Positions 49,752 through 59,465 of a DNA stretch of 64,000 nucleotides are shown here, one piece after another. This DNA comes from Methanoculleus oceani. GTDB lineage: Archaea; Halobacteriota; Methanomicrobia; Methanomicrobiales; Methanoculleaceae. The notes under the pieces are model-generated. The model searched no databases and was not told where the DNA came from. It saw only the letters and a program-made list of their open reading frames with translations. Numbering within the stretch: the stretch's first letter is position 1; each line of letters starts with the position of its first letter. The DNA lies in contig NZ_QFDM01000002.1 of assembly GCF_023702065.1 (NCBI RefSeq), positions 682,001-746,000 of the forward strand, written 5' to 3'. A program made the position numbers and the translations under genes.

Positions 49752-49985
49752 ATGCACCAGGACGAAGAAACGAAAGAGATGCTCCGGGACCTCCTCTGGC
49801 TCAATGCCCTGATAGCCACCGAGCTCGTCCAGATCACCGAGAACACCTCCCAGATCCTCCGGAGGGCAGCCCCTCCTGAGACCTGCATCGCCGAGCACGC
49901 GGCCCTGCGGGCGACGGCGCTCGCGATCGCCGACCGCTACAAGCCCGGCACGATGCTCCGGCAGCACGTCGGAGAACACCAGTAG
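49752..49985 (+). CDS. Small protein of unknown function
   Basis: A 77-residue, mainly helical, acidic protein (MHQDEETKEMLRDLLWLNAL, IATELVQITENTSQILR). No family recognised. It may start nine codons earlier (ATG 49725). Position between divergent ligase and convergent secreted protein gives no functional hint. Confidence 0.5.
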   Translation: MHQDEETKEMLRDLLWLNALIATELVQITENTSQILRRAAPPETCIAEHAALRATALAIADRYKPGTMLRQHVGEHQ

Positions 49986-50009
49986 AAAAAATAGGCGGTT
50001 CGGTCGCCG

Positions 50010-50504
50010 TCAGCCTTCGACCGGCACCAGTCCCGCATCCCTGACGACGAGGTCCGTCTCCTCGATCACCTCTTCCGTCAGGTTGATGACGGTGGTCGTT
50101 GCGTTGACCGCATCAACGGTGCTCGCGGTCGCGCCGGGTGCTCCCTGGCCGGGAACGGTGAAGGCGTACCCCTCCGGCAGGACGACCTCGACGGTGTAGT
50201 TACCAGGGAGGACGCCGCTGAAGATGTAGAGCCCTTCACATGCGTGGGCGAACGTCTCCGCCGTCGCGATTCTCTCCCCCGCGGCGTTGAGTAGGTGGAC
50301 GGCAACGCCGCTCATACCCCACTCGCCGGAGTCCTGGATGCCGTTTGCGTCGGCGTCCAGAAAGATTGTTCCTCCGATCGTGCCGATGGTCTTTTCATAT
50401 CCTGTGCCCGGCTCCGCCGGGACTGCGGCGCTTGCGATCGAACCGAAGACGAACGCTGATACTATGATTGCTACAAGAACGCTGATATATCTCAATCGGT
50501 TCAC
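50010..50504 (-). CDS. Secreted single SdrD-B-like domain protein
   Basis: About 164 residues from GTG 50504. A signal peptide (YISVLVAIIVSAFVFGSIAS) is followed by one SdrD-B/collagen-binding-B-like domain: GGTIFLDADANGIQDSGEWG, MSGVAVHLLNAAGER, LYIFSGVLPGNYTVEVVLPE, GYAFT. The end VVRDAGLVPVEG is nearly the same as in the larger secreted protein 350 bp upstream, so the two share a duplicated module. AT-rich sequence at 50650-50690 is the probable promoter. Surface or adhesin-like structural role is inferred. Confidence 0.75.
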   Translation of the reverse strand: MNRLRYISVLVAIIVSAFVFGSIASAAVPAEPGTGYEKTIGTIGGTIFLDADANGIQDSGEWGMSGVAVHLLNAAGERIATAETFAHACEGLYIFSGVLPGNYTVEVVLPEGYAFTVPGQGAPGATASTVDAVNATTTVINLTEEVIEETDLVVRDAGLVPVEG

Positions 50505-50579
50505 CTCATGTTCCCGGGCGCCGTGTGGGGCCCCGGGGGCGTAACCCCTGCGAAAGACCACAGTGCTCGCCTGTGTCAC

Positions 50580-50851
50580 CTTTCGGCGGCCGGGTGATCC
50601 GGAATTTTTTCCGATCCGGTACCGGCCCGGGGTTCGGACACCTAATAGACATTATATTATATTAATTTTTTTATAATACCGGGATCAAGTTCCCCGGGAA
50701 CCTGACATCATTTGAGCGGCCCATGCGGATCCAATCATGAAAACAAAAAGAAACCCGGCCCCTGCAAGCCGGAACGACCGGAAGCGGGAATTCACGGCAT
50801 GCAGGCAACCATAGGGGGAGCGCGCACGCCCCCTGCCGGGCACCGTTCTGC
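50580..50851. other. Gap between the two secreted protein genes
   Basis: Contains a TATA-rich block (50650-50690) that would drive the small secreted protein on the minus strand. No gene or terminator was recognised with confidence. Confidence 0.45.
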
Positions 50852-53491
50852 TCAGTCCTTTCCTGACCTGCCGTCGTCCTCTTCCCGGTCGTCATCATCC
50901 CGGTCATCGTCATCCCGGTCATCGTCATCCCGGTCATCGTCATCCCGGTCATCGTCATCCCGGTCATCGTCATCCCGGTCATCGTCATCATCGTCTTTTA
51001 CTGCTTTCCGATCGTCGTTATCATCCTCTTTTGCCGCCTTTCGGTCGTCATCATCCTCTTTTACTGCTTTCCGGCCGTCGCCATCGTCGTCGCTCGTCTT
51101 CCCGCCGGCAGCCTCATCGTCCCGGTCTTCCCGCTCTTCATCCGCTCCGTCTCCGGCGCCACCCGTCGCATCCGCGGCAACGACCTCACTTCCCTGTCCA
51201 GCAGGGGATGAGGCCGGAGACGCGGTCGGGGCCGGGGCGGGGATCAACCCCGCATCCCTGACGACCATATCACCTCCGCCAACCGTAAACGGGGTCGTCG
51301 TCCCGGTCGACGGGTCGGCGTAGCTGTCACCGCCGGTGCTCGTGAAGGCGTAGTCGTCCGGCGCGGTGAACGCGAGGGTGTACTCCCCGGGCGGGAGGGG
51401 ACCGAAGAGGTAGAGAGAGGTGTAGTAGTCATGGTGGCCAGTGCGGGCCGATGCCACCTGGTTTCCGCCCTCATCCAGGAGGCGGACCTCGACGCCCGTC
51501 AGGCCATAGGTCTCATCCCGGACCCCGTTCTGGTCACCGTCGCTCCAGGTCGTCCCGAGGATCCACCCATAGGCCTCTGCCGGAGTCGCCGGGTGATGAC
51601 TCCCGATGAAGCCCGCATTCAGGGTCTGCCGTCTGGCCCCGCCTTCAGCGAATGCCAGGGTCGCATCCATAGGGCTGGCGTCGCTGCCTCGACCGGAGAC
51701 AGTGCAGGAGTAGCCGTCCGGCAGGAGAAATTCGACGCCGCTGTAGCCCCCGGTGGGGAGGGTGGAGAACCGGTACGACCCGTCCGGGCCGGTGACCACG
51801 TAATCAAACATGGTCCGCTCACCGATCAGCCGCACGCTGATACCGGGGATGCCCGGCTCGCCGGGGTCGAGGATGCCGTCAGCGTTCAGGTCGTACCAGA
51901 CCATCCCCGAAAGCAAATTGCTGTTCCCGGCATCACCATCATCGTCATCGTGGTCGTCGTCATCGTGGTCATCATCGTTATGGTTATCCCGCGTCGGGGT
52001 CGGGGTGGCCGTTACCGTCGGCGTGCCTGTGGGTTCCGCAGTCCGGGTGGGTCCGGGCGTCGGGGTCTCGGTCGGAACTACAGTCGGGGTCGGTGTGGGG
52101 GTCGGGGCCGGTGTGGGGGTCAGGGTCGGACCCGGAACTGACGTTACCGGCGGCTTCTGGGGTACGACCGGTGCTTTCGGGGGCTTGATGGGTGTTGCCG
52201 TGGGCTCGGGCGTCGGGGTTGCGGTCGGTGTCGATGTCGGCTCCGGAGTTGCGGTCGGTGTGGGCGTCGGTGTCGGCTTCGGCCCCAGTCTCACCGCCCA
52301 GGCATCGGCATTCGCCGGCCCTCCCCTCTCGGTAGCATTGAAGGTTCCTGCGAAGACATGCTCTTCCGGCGCTATCTCGAGGAGGGATGCGGCCCGGTCG
52401 CCGGGATTCTCACCCCCGAAGGTCCTGCTCCACGCCACCGCTCCTTCGGTGTCGGTCGCGACCAGCCAGGCGTCGGTATCGTCCACCCCGGGAAACCCGG
52501 TCTCCCCGGCGAAGAGGTAACCGCCGTCTGCGGTCTCGATCACGGCCACCGCCGACTCATCTACGCCGAAGTCCCCGTAGATCCAGTTCCAGAGGATATC
52601 CCCATCGGGCGTGAGTTTGATGAGGAGGGCGTCGGTATCGACCGTTGCGTTATCGGGCCTCTCCGTGAAGGTCCCGGCGACGAGCAGGTTACCGTCCGAG
52701 GTGTTGATCACCGCCCGGCCGGCATCGTCGTCGGGGCTGCCGAACGTCCGGTTCCAGACCTCATCCCCCGACTCGTTCAGCCTGACCACCCAGACGTCGG
52801 CCATGCCCGCTCCCGAGGATTCGGTACTGCCGGCAAGGACGAAGTCTCCGCCGGGAAGCCGGGTGACGGCGTTCGCGGTCTCGTTCCCCGCGCCGCCGAA
52901 CGTCCTGTTCCAGACCTCCATACCCGACTCGTTCAGCCTGACCGCCCAGGCAGCGGCCTCGTTCCCTCCCCATGGCACGATGGAGCCGACGAAGAGGTAG
53001 CCGCCGTCATCGGTCCCGGTCACCGCGTTTGCCGAGGCATTGACGCCCGGACCGCCGTAGGTTCGATTCCAGGCCTCGCTGCCTGAGGGGTCTATCTTCA
53101 CAATCCACGCATCGGTATCCAGCCGCGTCCCGTTCGTGACGAGGGTGAGGTTCCCGGCGAAGAGGAGGTTGCCATCATCGGTCTGGACGATGGAACGCGC
53201 AGTGTCGGCCTCCTCCCCACCATAGGTCCTGTTCCATTCCTCGGTGCCCTCCGGCGTCAGCCTGATCACCCGGGCGTCCGTCTTCCCCGATCCGGACGAT
53301 GCCGTCTCCCCGGCGAGGAAGAACCCGGCTCCTCCGGGGTCCGTGACGATTGCATATGCCGCATCGGAGGTATCCAATCCTCCGTACGTTCGGTTCCAGA
53401 TAACTGCAGGGTCTCCTGTCTGTGCTCCCGCGGCCGCAATGAGCGCGAGTGCCGACAGGAGAATGATCCCGAAATAGGTGCCGCGTTGCAT
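50852..53491 (-). CDS. Large secreted propeller / SdrD-B / Asp-rich tail protein
   Basis: A surface protein of about 879 residues. The signal peptide is [20 protein letters not shown]. Seven tandem repeats of about 50 residues each begin W-N-R-T-[YF]-G-G and contain D-A-W-x-V-[KR]-L, fitting a seven-bladed beta-propeller. A Pro-Thr-rich linker (mostly PTPTPTAT-like) follows, then a short DDDDH stretch, two SdrD-B-like domains ([20 protein letters not shown] and [16 protein letters not shown], both with Ca-binding-like Asp loops) and a 110-residue tail very rich in Asp, with seven DDDRD units. No PGF-type sorting signal was seen. ATG 53491 is chosen because the signal peptide follows it; a longer frame to 53662 has no secretion signal. 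Confidence 0.85.
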   Translation of the reverse strand: MQRGTYFGIILLSALALIAAAGAQTGDPAVIWNRTYGGLDTSDAAYAIVTDPGGAGFFLAGETASSGSGKTDARVIRLTPEGTEEWNRTYGGEEADTARSIVQTDDGNLLFAGNLTLVTNGTRLDTDAWIVKIDPSGSEAWNRTYGGPGVNASANAVTGTDDGGYLFVGSIVPWGGNEAAAWAVRLNESGMEVWNRTFGGAGNETANAVTRLPGGDFVLAGSTESSGAGMADVWVVRLNESGDEVWNRTFGSPDDDAGRAVINTSDGNLLVAGTFTERPDNATVDTDALLIKLTPDGDILWNWIYGDFGVDESAVAVIETADGGYLFAGETGFPGVDDTDAWLVATDTEGAVAWSRTFGGENPGDRAASLLEIAPEEHVFAGTFNATERGGPANADAWAVRLGPKPTPTPTPTATPEPTSTPTATPTPEPTATPIKPPKAPVVPQKPPVTSVPGPTLTPTPAPTPTPTPTVVPTETPTPGPTRTAEPTGTPTVTATPTPTRDNHNDDDHDDDDHDDDDGDAGNSNLLSGMVWYDLNADGILDPGEPGIPGISVRLIGERTMFDYVVTGPDGSYRFSTLPTGGYSGVEFLLPDGYSCTVSGRGSDASPMDATLAFAEGGARRQTLNAGFIGSHHPATPAEAYGWILGTTWSDGDQNGVRDETYGLTGVEVRLLDEGGNQVASARTGHHDYYTSLYLFGPLPPGEYTLAFTAPDDYAFTSTGGDSYADPSTGTTTPFTVGGGDMVVRDAGLIPAPAPTASPASSPAGQGSEVVAADATGGAGDGADEEREDRDDEAAGGKTSDDDGDGRKAVKEDDDDRKAAKEDDNDDRKAVKDDDDDDRDDDDRDDDDRDDDDRDDDDRDDDDRDDDDREEDDGRSGKD
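50886..50990. repeat. 15-bp in-frame tandem repeat coding the Asp-rich tail
   Basis: About seven copies of a 15-base unit (plus strand CATCCCGGTCATCGT) encode repeated DDDRD at the C-terminus of the secreted propeller protein. Being a multiple of three, copy-number change by slippage would lengthen or shorten the tail without frameshift. Confidence 0.85.
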
Positions 53492-53913
53492 GGTTTGCCT
53501 CTCCTCGTCTTCACCCCGGGAACACGCTGCGGTCCGCGCCGTGAACTGCCGGCATTCCCCCATCCCCGGGGTTTCCGGCGAACCGCCAGACACGGGTTTG
53601 TTCGTTGAAGGCCCGGCTTCCTGCAGAGGCCCTCTGGTCCCGCAGCATCGCGGGGTCTGCACTTCAATAGCGCCATTATTATAATAATTTTATTTCAAAA
53701 CACGAGTATGGTGGTGGTTCGAGTGTCCGGATGCCCGGGAACCGGGGCATCTCGCGATCCTCCCGGGGGATGGGGATACACCGGTTCGGCTGCCTTCCGG
53801 CCTCCCGTTCAGGGGCACGGCCCTGCCCTGCGGGTGCGACGGCGCCGGATGACCGGGACCCTCTGCCCACAACCATCAATACGCTTATGAACAAACCTTG
53901 ATAGGAGACGTGC
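53492..53913. other. Divergent promoter region, no gene
   Basis: About 420 bp. An AT-rich block at 53672-53695 (TTATTATAATAATGG on the minus strand) is the probable promoter of the secreted propeller gene with a leader of about 180 bases that contains a CCCGC-GCGGG hairpin (53638-53654). The plus-strand side towards the DJ-1-like gene shows no strong TATA box. Weakly open frames lack any family sequence. Confidence 0.45.
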
Positions 53914-54429
53914 ATGAAACTCTTGCTTGTGATTGCACCGGAACGGTTCAGGGACGAGGAACTGGAGGTCCCTAGACGAACCTTTGAGGAGGCGGGGATC
54001 GACGTCGATATCGCCTCTACGGCCGCCGGCATGTGCACGGGGATGCTGGGGGGCACTGCGGAGGCGGTCATGACGTTTGACGACGCGGACCCCGACGACT
54101 ACGCCGGGGTCGTGGTTGTGGGCGGCGCCGGTTCACAGGAGCACCTCTGGGGAAGCGAACGGCTCCGGGGTCTCGTCCGGTCGTTCTTCGAGCAGGGCAA
54201 GGTCGTCGCCGCCATCTGTCTCGCGCCGGTCGTGCTGGCACGGGCGGGTATCCTCACCGGGCGGCAGGCAACGGTATACCCGAGCCCGGCGGCGGTAGGG
54301 GAGATGAAGAAGGCCGGGGCAAACCTCCTTGAGATTCCCGTCGTCGCCGACATGCAGGTCGTGACCGCGAACGGACCCGGTGCCGCCGCACAGTTCGCCG
54401 ATACCATCATCACGAAACTGGAATGCTGA
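53914..54429 (+). CDS. DJ-1/PfpI family protein
   Basis: A 171-residue protein of the class I glutamine amidotransferase-like fold. The nucleophile Cys is in VVAAICLAPVVLARAG near residue 103, with an acidic residue in RFRDEELEVP at the start. VVVVGGAGSQEHLWGSERL corresponds to the oxyanion region. The family includes proteases, glyoxalases and chaperones; the exact activity is not predictable. It overlaps the glycosyltransferase frame. Confidence 0.88.
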   Translation: MKLLLVIAPERFRDEELEVPRRTFEEAGIDVDIASTAAGMCTGMLGGTAEAVMTFDDADPDDYAGVVVVGGAGSQEHLWGSERLRGLVRSFFEQGKVVAAICLAPVVLARAGILTGRQATVYPSPAAVGEMKKAGANLLEIPVVADMQVVTANGPGAAAQFADTIITKLEC

Positions 54430-54449
54430 ACGATACAGAAGGCGGTGAG

Positions 54450-55136
54450 GTGAACCGGGCGGACTGCACCCTGGTAATCCCCGCATACAACGAAGAACGG
54501 CGGATACGGTCGCTTTTCAAGGACATCTCGGGATTTGCCGGCGACCTCGTCTTCGTCTGCGACGGGACCGATGCCACACCCGCCGTCATCGGTGCGTTTG
54601 CGGCCGATCACCCGTTGCTCCGTATCCGGTGCCTGACATTTCCGGCCCGCCTCGGAAAAGGGGGAGGCGTTGTTGCCGGCATGAAGGCGGCGACAACACC
54701 CTTCGTCGGTTACATGGATGCCGACGGTTCGACGTCCCTGTCCGAGATGGAGCGCCTCTTCGACCGCCTGGCAACCGCGGACGGCGCCATCGGCTCGCGC
54801 TGGGTCCCCGGCTCCGTCCTGACGGTGAGACAGGGCTTCCGGCGCCGGGCCGAGAGCCGTCTCTTCAACCTCCTGGTCCGGCTGCTCTTCGGGCTCGACT
54901 ACCGGGACACCCAGTGCGGTGCGAAGGCCTTCCGGAAGGAGGCGGTCGATGCGGTTCTCTCTTCCACCCGGTCGACCGGGTTCGAGTTCGACGTCGAACT
55001 CCTCTGGCGGCTCGCGCAGAGCGGCTACCGGGTGGAGGAGGTCCCGATCACCTGGGAGAACCGGGACGAGTCGAAGGTGATGGCGTCGGATGCAAAAGAG
55101 ATGCTTCGCGGGATGCTCCGCCTCCGGTTCGGGTGA
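54450..55136 (+). CDS. Family 2 glycosyltransferase (dolichyl-phosphate type)
   Basis: About 228 residues (237 from ATG 54423). GT-A fold motifs are LVIPAYNEERRIRSLFKDI, the Gly-rich LGKGGGVVAGM, the metal-binding DADGSTS and later GSRWVPGS, RDTQCGAKAFR and ENRDESKV, as in dolichol-phosphate sugar transferases that supply sugars for N-glycans or lipids. GGTGAG before GTG 54450 favours that start. No C-terminal membrane helices. Confidence 0.88.
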   Translation: MNRADCTLVIPAYNEERRIRSLFKDISGFAGDLVFVCDGTDATPAVIGAFAADHPLLRIRCLTFPARLGKGGGVVAGMKAATTPFVGYMDADGSTSLSEMERLFDRLATADGAIGSRWVPGSVLTVRQGFRRRAESRLFNLLVRLLFGLDYRDTQCGAKAFRKEAVDAVLSSTRSTGFEFDVELLWRLAQSGYRVEEVPITWENRDESKVMASDAKEMLRGMLRLRFG

Positions 55137-55157
55137 CGGTCTCCCCCGACGGAACTG

Positions 55158-55401
55158 TCGTAACTCGAACTCCGCTCCTCCGGAGCGTCGTTCCTATCGG
55201 AACGTCGTCACTCGCACCTGACAGTGCTCGAACTCCGTTCCTATCGGAACGTCGTCACTCGCACCTGACAGTGCTCGAACTCCGTTCCTGACGGAACGTC
55301 GTCACTCGCACCTGACAGTGCTCGAACTCCGTTCCTGACGGAACGTCGTCACTCGCACCTGACAGTGCTCGAACTCCGTTCCTGACGGAACGTCGTCACT
55401 C
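55158..55401. repeat. Tandem hairpin repeats, array C (4 x 47 bp plus partial)
   Basis: Four 47-bp units begin at 55214, 55261, 55308 and 55355, preceded by a degenerate one from 55158. Each has GTTCC-TGAC-GGAAC (first unit TATC in the loop) and a weaker CAC/GTG dyad (CACCTGACAGTG). They share the phrase GTGCTCGAACTCCG with arrays at 22343 and 25061 but are more like each other, which indicates local homogenisation. Confidence 0.85.
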
Positions 55402-55448
55402 GAAAACGCTTCGCGTTTTCTCAAGCTCCGCCTGCCCCTAGCGGGGCA
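55402..55448. terminator. Two consecutive hairpins after repeat array C
   Basis: AAAACGC-TTC-GCGTTTT (55403-55420) and TGCCCC-TAGC-GGGGCA (55433-55448) lie between the glycosyltransferase and the next gene. The first, with T-rich 3' arm, may be a terminator for the plus-strand transcript. Confidence 0.5.
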
Positions 55449-55524
55449 CGCGTCGCACCCGGAACAAACCGCCGGGTTTTAAGGCTTTCCGGGCGAACAG
55501 ACTTTCACAGGAGCGCGGGTCACA

Positions 55525-56481
55525 GTGTTTGAGAAGACGGTCTTCGTGGAGGAGATTAACGGGGGAGCGCAGGTCGACGCACCTTTCGTGGTGGATGCTG
55601 CAGGGTTGAGGGAGAAACGGGACGGCGGCAAGTACATCCAGCTCACCATCTCCGATAAGACCGGCCGGGGAACCTGCAAGGTATGGGGGACGTCCGAGCT
55701 GAGCGTGGAGCAGGTCGAGGCGTTCTGCCGTGCGATCCGGCCCGGCGAGATCTACCGCATCCAGGGTTATGCGAAGGTCTTCAACGGCACCTGCGAGGTC
55801 AACGTAAACGACGGGATCACCTGCCTCGCAACCCCGGTGCCGCCGGAGGCGTTCGAACCGTCCCTGTTCGTCTATGCACCCGTCGACTGCGACGGCGTCC
55901 GGCGCGGGCTCGCGCGTATGGCCGCGAAGATCGAAGATCCCGGCATATCTTCACTCGTCTCCGGGGTCATGAACACCACTGCGGGATTCCTTGACGCTCC
56001 CGCGGCCAAACGCCACCACCATGCCTACATCGGCGGCCTTGCGGAGCACACCCTCGAGACCGCCGAGATTGCGCTCTCCCTCGCCGGCACCGTCTGCCGG
56101 GCGGGGATGGATACCGACGTGCTGCTTGCGGGGGCCCTCCTCCATGACGTCGGGAAAGCGTCATGCTTCCGCCGCCAGGGCTTCTCGTTCGTCGCGCTCC
56201 CGGAATACACGCTCGTCGGGCATACGGCGATCGGGGCTGCCGCGCTCATGAAGCATTCCGCCGGGGTCGATCCTGCGCGATTCAGCCACATCCTCCATAT
56301 CCTGATGGCGCACCACGGTCCCCACGGCGAGGTCCAGCCCCGGACACCGGAGGCATGGGCGGTCCACTTTGCCGACAACGCGAGCGCCTTCCTGCGGGGG
56401 GTCTGCGATGACGCCGCGGACCTTGGACCGGGAGAGGGGCGGCAGGGGGCACGGACCGGGAAGGCGGTCTACCGGTTCTGA
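55525..56481 (+). CDS. OB-fold plus HD-domain protein (YhaM-like nuclease)
   Basis: A 318-residue protein with an N-terminal OB-fold (about 1-105; YIQLTISDKTGRGTCKVWGT) and a C-terminal HD domain. Metal-binding residues are in KRHHHAYIGGLAEHTLETAE, LLAGALLHDVGKA and LMAHHGPHGE. The combination matches YhaM/CBF1-type 3'-5' exoribonucleases. It starts with GTG at 55525. The C-terminal 30 residues are Gly-rich and probably disordered. Substrate unproven here. Confidence 0.88.
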   Translation: MFEKTVFVEEINGGAQVDAPFVVDAAGLREKRDGGKYIQLTISDKTGRGTCKVWGTSELSVEQVEAFCRAIRPGEIYRIQGYAKVFNGTCEVNVNDGITCLATPVPPEAFEPSLFVYAPVDCDGVRRGLARMAAKIEDPGISSLVSGVMNTTAGFLDAPAAKRHHHAYIGGLAEHTLETAEIALSLAGTVCRAGMDTDVLLAGALLHDVGKASCFRRQGFSFVALPEYTLVGHTAIGAAALMKHSAGVDPARFSHILHILMAHHGPHGEVQPRTPEAWAVHFADNASAFLRGVCDDAADLGPGEGRQGARTGKAVYRF

Positions 56482-56692
56482 CGGGCCCGCCTCCCTTCCG
56501 GGGCGGGGCGTCCCGGATGGGCACGCTCGACGCTCCGGGAGCGGCCACACCCGGCGGAGATCACAAGGCCCATATACTCAAAGGATAATACAGTATTCTC
56601 GAAACGGGGCAATAATTACTGACATTTTTGATATAGCACCATATGGTTTACGCCCGGTGTGCCCATACGCGGCCCCCCGCCGCAAAAAAAGG

Positions 56693-56842
56693 TTACGATT
56701 CCTTCAGGTACGCCTCGGGGTCCCGCTCGAAGAGCTTCTTGCACCCCGGGGCGCAGAAGTAGTAGGTCTTGCCCCTGTACTCGGACGTGAACTTCGCGGT
56801 CGCTTCGTCGACGTCCATCTTGCATACCGGATCAACTGCCAC
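56693..56842 (-). CDS. YHS-domain metal-binding protein, 49 aa
   Basis: Too short for routine gene calls but convincing: [20 protein letters not shown], then [28 protein letters not shown]. This is a complete YHS domain with the conserved D-P-V-C-x-M and the F-C-x-P-x-C-K-x-x-F metal site. The GTG start overlaps the end of copA; ATG 56848 is an alternative, and GGAGGG upstream serves both. YHS domains accompany heavy-metal ATPases and may deliver or sense copper. 56482-56692 holds no further gene. Confidence 0.85.
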   Translation of the reverse strand: MAVDPVCKMDVDEATAKFTSEYRGKTYYFCAPGCKKLFERDPEAYLKES

Positions 56843-59294
56843 GTGCATCTCCCTCCGACAGACCTCTCTTCGCCGGAGGTATATATGTCTTGAGCAGCAG
56901 GGAGAGCGAGACGACCGTCACCGACGAGAGCGCCATCGCGAGCGCCGCAAGTTCCGGCCGGAAGGCGATGCCGAAGAAGGGGTAGAGCACACCCGCGGCG
57001 AGGGGGATGAGGGCGGAGTTGTAGGCGAACGCCCAGAAGAGGTTCTGCTTGATCCGGCTCATCACCTTCCGGGAGAGTTCGACGGCCGCGACGGCGTCGA
57101 CGAGGTCGTCGCGGATGAGGACGATGTCCCCGCTCTCGATGGCGACATCGGTCCCGCTCCCGATGGCGATCCCGACATCAGCCTGCGCGAGCGCCGGGGC
57201 GTCGTTGATCCCGTCGCCCACAAACGCCACGACCTCGCCCCGGTCCTGGAGCGCCCGGACTTCCAGCGCCTTCTCCTGCGGCAGCACCCCGGCGTGGACG
57301 TCCTCGATCCCGATCTCGCGTGCAATGGCGTTCGCCGTCCGCTCGTTGTCGCCCGTGATCATCGTCACAGAGAGGCCCATACGCTTGAGGTCCGCAACGG
57401 CGCCCTTCGTCGTCGGCTTGAGGGTATCGGCGATGGCGAAGATGCCCGCGAGCCCGGACCCGGCGGCGACGAGTACGGCGGTCTTCCCCTCGTCCTGGAG
57501 GGCGGTTATCCTCCTCTCCGCCTCGGGGGGGACGGCGACGCCGTGCTCCTCGAGGAAAGGCTGGTTGCCGATCAGCACCTCCTCGCCCTCCACCACGGCG
57601 CTGACCCCCCTGCCGCCGAAGGTCGTAAACCGCTCCGATGCCGGGACCGCAACACCGGCACTCTCCGCCCGCCGCACGACCGCCGCCGCGAGCGGATGCT
57701 GCGAGTTGTGCTCGACCGCCGCCGCGAGCGCGAGGAGTCGGTCCTCCGGCACAGCGAGGGGGACGATATCGGTGACGTCCGGCTTTCCCCGGGTGAGCGT
57801 CCCGGTCTTATCGAAGACGACCGCGGTCAGTTTCTCCGAGACCTCAAGCGCCTCGCCGTTCCGGATCAGCACCCCGAGTTCGGCGCCCCGGCCGATCCCG
57901 ACGGTCACGGCGGTCGGGGTGGCGAGGCCGAGCGCACAGGGGCAGGCGACGACCAGGACGGAGATCAACACCGTGAGCGCAAAAAGGAGCGATGCACCGA
58001 GCCCGAAGTACCAGACGAGAAAGGCGGCGGTTGCGATCGCGAGCACGGCCGGGATGAAGTAGGAGACCGCGACGTCGGCGATCCGCTCCACCGGCGGCTT
58101 CGAGCCCTGGGCGTCCCGGACGAGCCTGATGATCTGCGATAACACCATATCCTTCCCGATCTTCTCGGCCCTGACCTGGAGGACGCCGTTCACGTTCAGG
58201 GTGCCGCCGACGACCCCGTCGCCCTCATTTTTATCGGCCGGGATGGGTTCGCCGGTGATCATCGACTCATCGACCGAACTCTCGCCGCCCACGACCGTCC
58301 CGTCTACCGGCACCTTCTCCCCCGGCCGGACGAGGAGAACGTCGCCGACGGCCACAGCCTCGACCGGAACCTCGACCTCCTGGCCGTCCCGGATCACCGT
58401 CGCGGTCTTCGGCCGCAGACCGACGAGTTTCTTGATGGCTTCCGACGTTCTTCCCTTGGCCCGGGCCTCCAGATACCTCCCGAGCGTCAGGAACGAGGCG
58501 AGCATCACCGCGGTCTCATAGAAGTTGAAGTCCGCCGTGAGGACGACCCCGAACGTCCCGAGGAGGCTTGCGCCGTATGCGACACCGATCCCCATCGCGT
58601 ACATCACGTCCATCGTCAGCGCCCGGTTCCGGAGCGCCGCGGCGGCCGCCCTGAAGATGGGGGCGCTGACGTAGAGAAAGACCGGCAGGGTGATGACAAG
58701 CATGACAAGGTTGATCGAGACCGGGAGGGCTCCCATCCCCGGCATCCCGAAGAGCATGTAGAAGAAGAGCGGGATACTCACCGCGAACCCGACGGTAAAC
58801 CGCCGGAACTTGTCCCGGAGGTCCTCCTCCCGCATCCGGGCCTCGACGTCCTCGGAGACCTCCTCCTCGAGCCCCAGGTACTGGTAGCCGGCATCCTCGA
58901 CGGCGGCACGGATGTCTGATGTGGTGACGAGCGCGGGGTTGTAGACGACGTGCGCGTTCTCGGTCGCGAGGTTGACCCGGGCCTCGTAGACCCCGTCGAG
59001 GTCGGCAAGCGAGGCCTCGATCACCTGAGCGCAGGCCGCACAGACCATTCCCCCGATCCGGACGGTGGCCTCATTCCTGATAACCTCGTAACCGGCGTCG
59101 GAAACCGTCCGTTCGAGGTCGGCGAGGGTGGCCTTCGTCGGGTCGTACTCGACGACGGCGGTCTCGGCCGCGAGGTTGACACGGGCATCGTAGACGTCTT
59201 CCCGATCCTGGAGGGCGCGTTCTATGTTGAGGGCGCAGGACGCGCAGTGCATCCCGGAGATCTTCAGTTCCGCCTTCCTCTTCTCCTCCGGCAT
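56832..59294 (-). CDS. copA: Copper-translocating P-type ATPase
   Basis: An 820-residue P1B-type ATPase. Two N-terminal heavy-metal domains carry GMHCASC (C17 and C20) and GMVCAAC. Eight membrane segments surround the CPC motif in [16 protein letters not shown] near residue 450. The phosphorylated Asp is in [14 protein letters not shown] (near 493) and [16 protein letters not shown] closes the ATP domain. It exports Cu(I), with silver as an alternative. It is followed by a YHS protein in the same transcript; no CsoR-like regulator is nearby. Confidence 0.95.
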   Translation of the reverse strand: MPEEKRKAELKISGMHCASCALNIERALQDREDVYDARVNLAAETAVVEYDPTKATLADLERTVSDAGYEVIRNEATVRIGGMVCAACAQVIEASLADLDGVYEARVNLATENAHVVYNPALVTTSDIRAAVEDAGYQYLGLEEEVSEDVEARMREEDLRDKFRRFTVGFAVSIPLFFYMLFGMPGMGALPVSINLVMLVITLPVFLYVSAPIFRAAAAALRNRALTMDVMYAMGIGVAYGASLLGTFGVVLTADFNFYETAVMLASFLTLGRYLEARAKGRTSEAIKKLVGLRPKTATVIRDGQEVEVPVEAVAVGDVLLVRPGEKVPVDGTVVGGESSVDESMITGEPIPADKNEGDGVVGGTLNVNGVLQVRAEKIGKDMVLSQIIRLVRDAQGSKPPVERIADVAVSYFIPAVLAIATAAFLVWYFGLGASLLFALTVLISVLVVACPCALGLATPTAVTVGIGRGAELGVLIRNGEALEVSEKLTAVVFDKTGTLTRGKPDVTDIVPLAVPEDRLLALAAAVEHNSQHPLAAAVVRRAESAGVAVPASERFTTFGGRGVSAVVEGEEVLIGNQPFLEEHGVAVPPEAERRITALQDEGKTAVLVAAGSGLAGIFAIADTLKPTTKGAVADLKRMGLSVTMITGDNERTANAIAREIGIEDVHAGVLPQEKALEVRALQDRGEVVAFVGDGINDAPALAQADVGIAIGSGTDVAIESGDIVLIRDDLVDAVAAVELSRKVMSRIKQNLFWAFAYNSALIPLAAGVLYPFFGIAFRPELAALAMALSSVTVVSLSLLLKTYIPPAKRGLSEGDARGS

Positions 59295-59465
59295 GATATT
59301 CTCCTTACCGTGCGGGGTTAAATATCCGTAACCTCCGGGCCACGGTTCCCGGTGCGATCGCTCCCGGCAACGGGCCGGATCCCCGCCATTCTATGTGTCG
59401 ATTTTTATACACAATATTATTATACTCAAGGCCCGGTATAATCGCCCTATCCAGAGGTGATTGTG

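Noticed and set aside
50712-53086. Plus-strand frames rich in Ser or Gly-Val opposite the secreted propeller gene
   Set aside because: They mirror the Asp and Pro-Thr repeats of the minus-strand gene and have no independent features.
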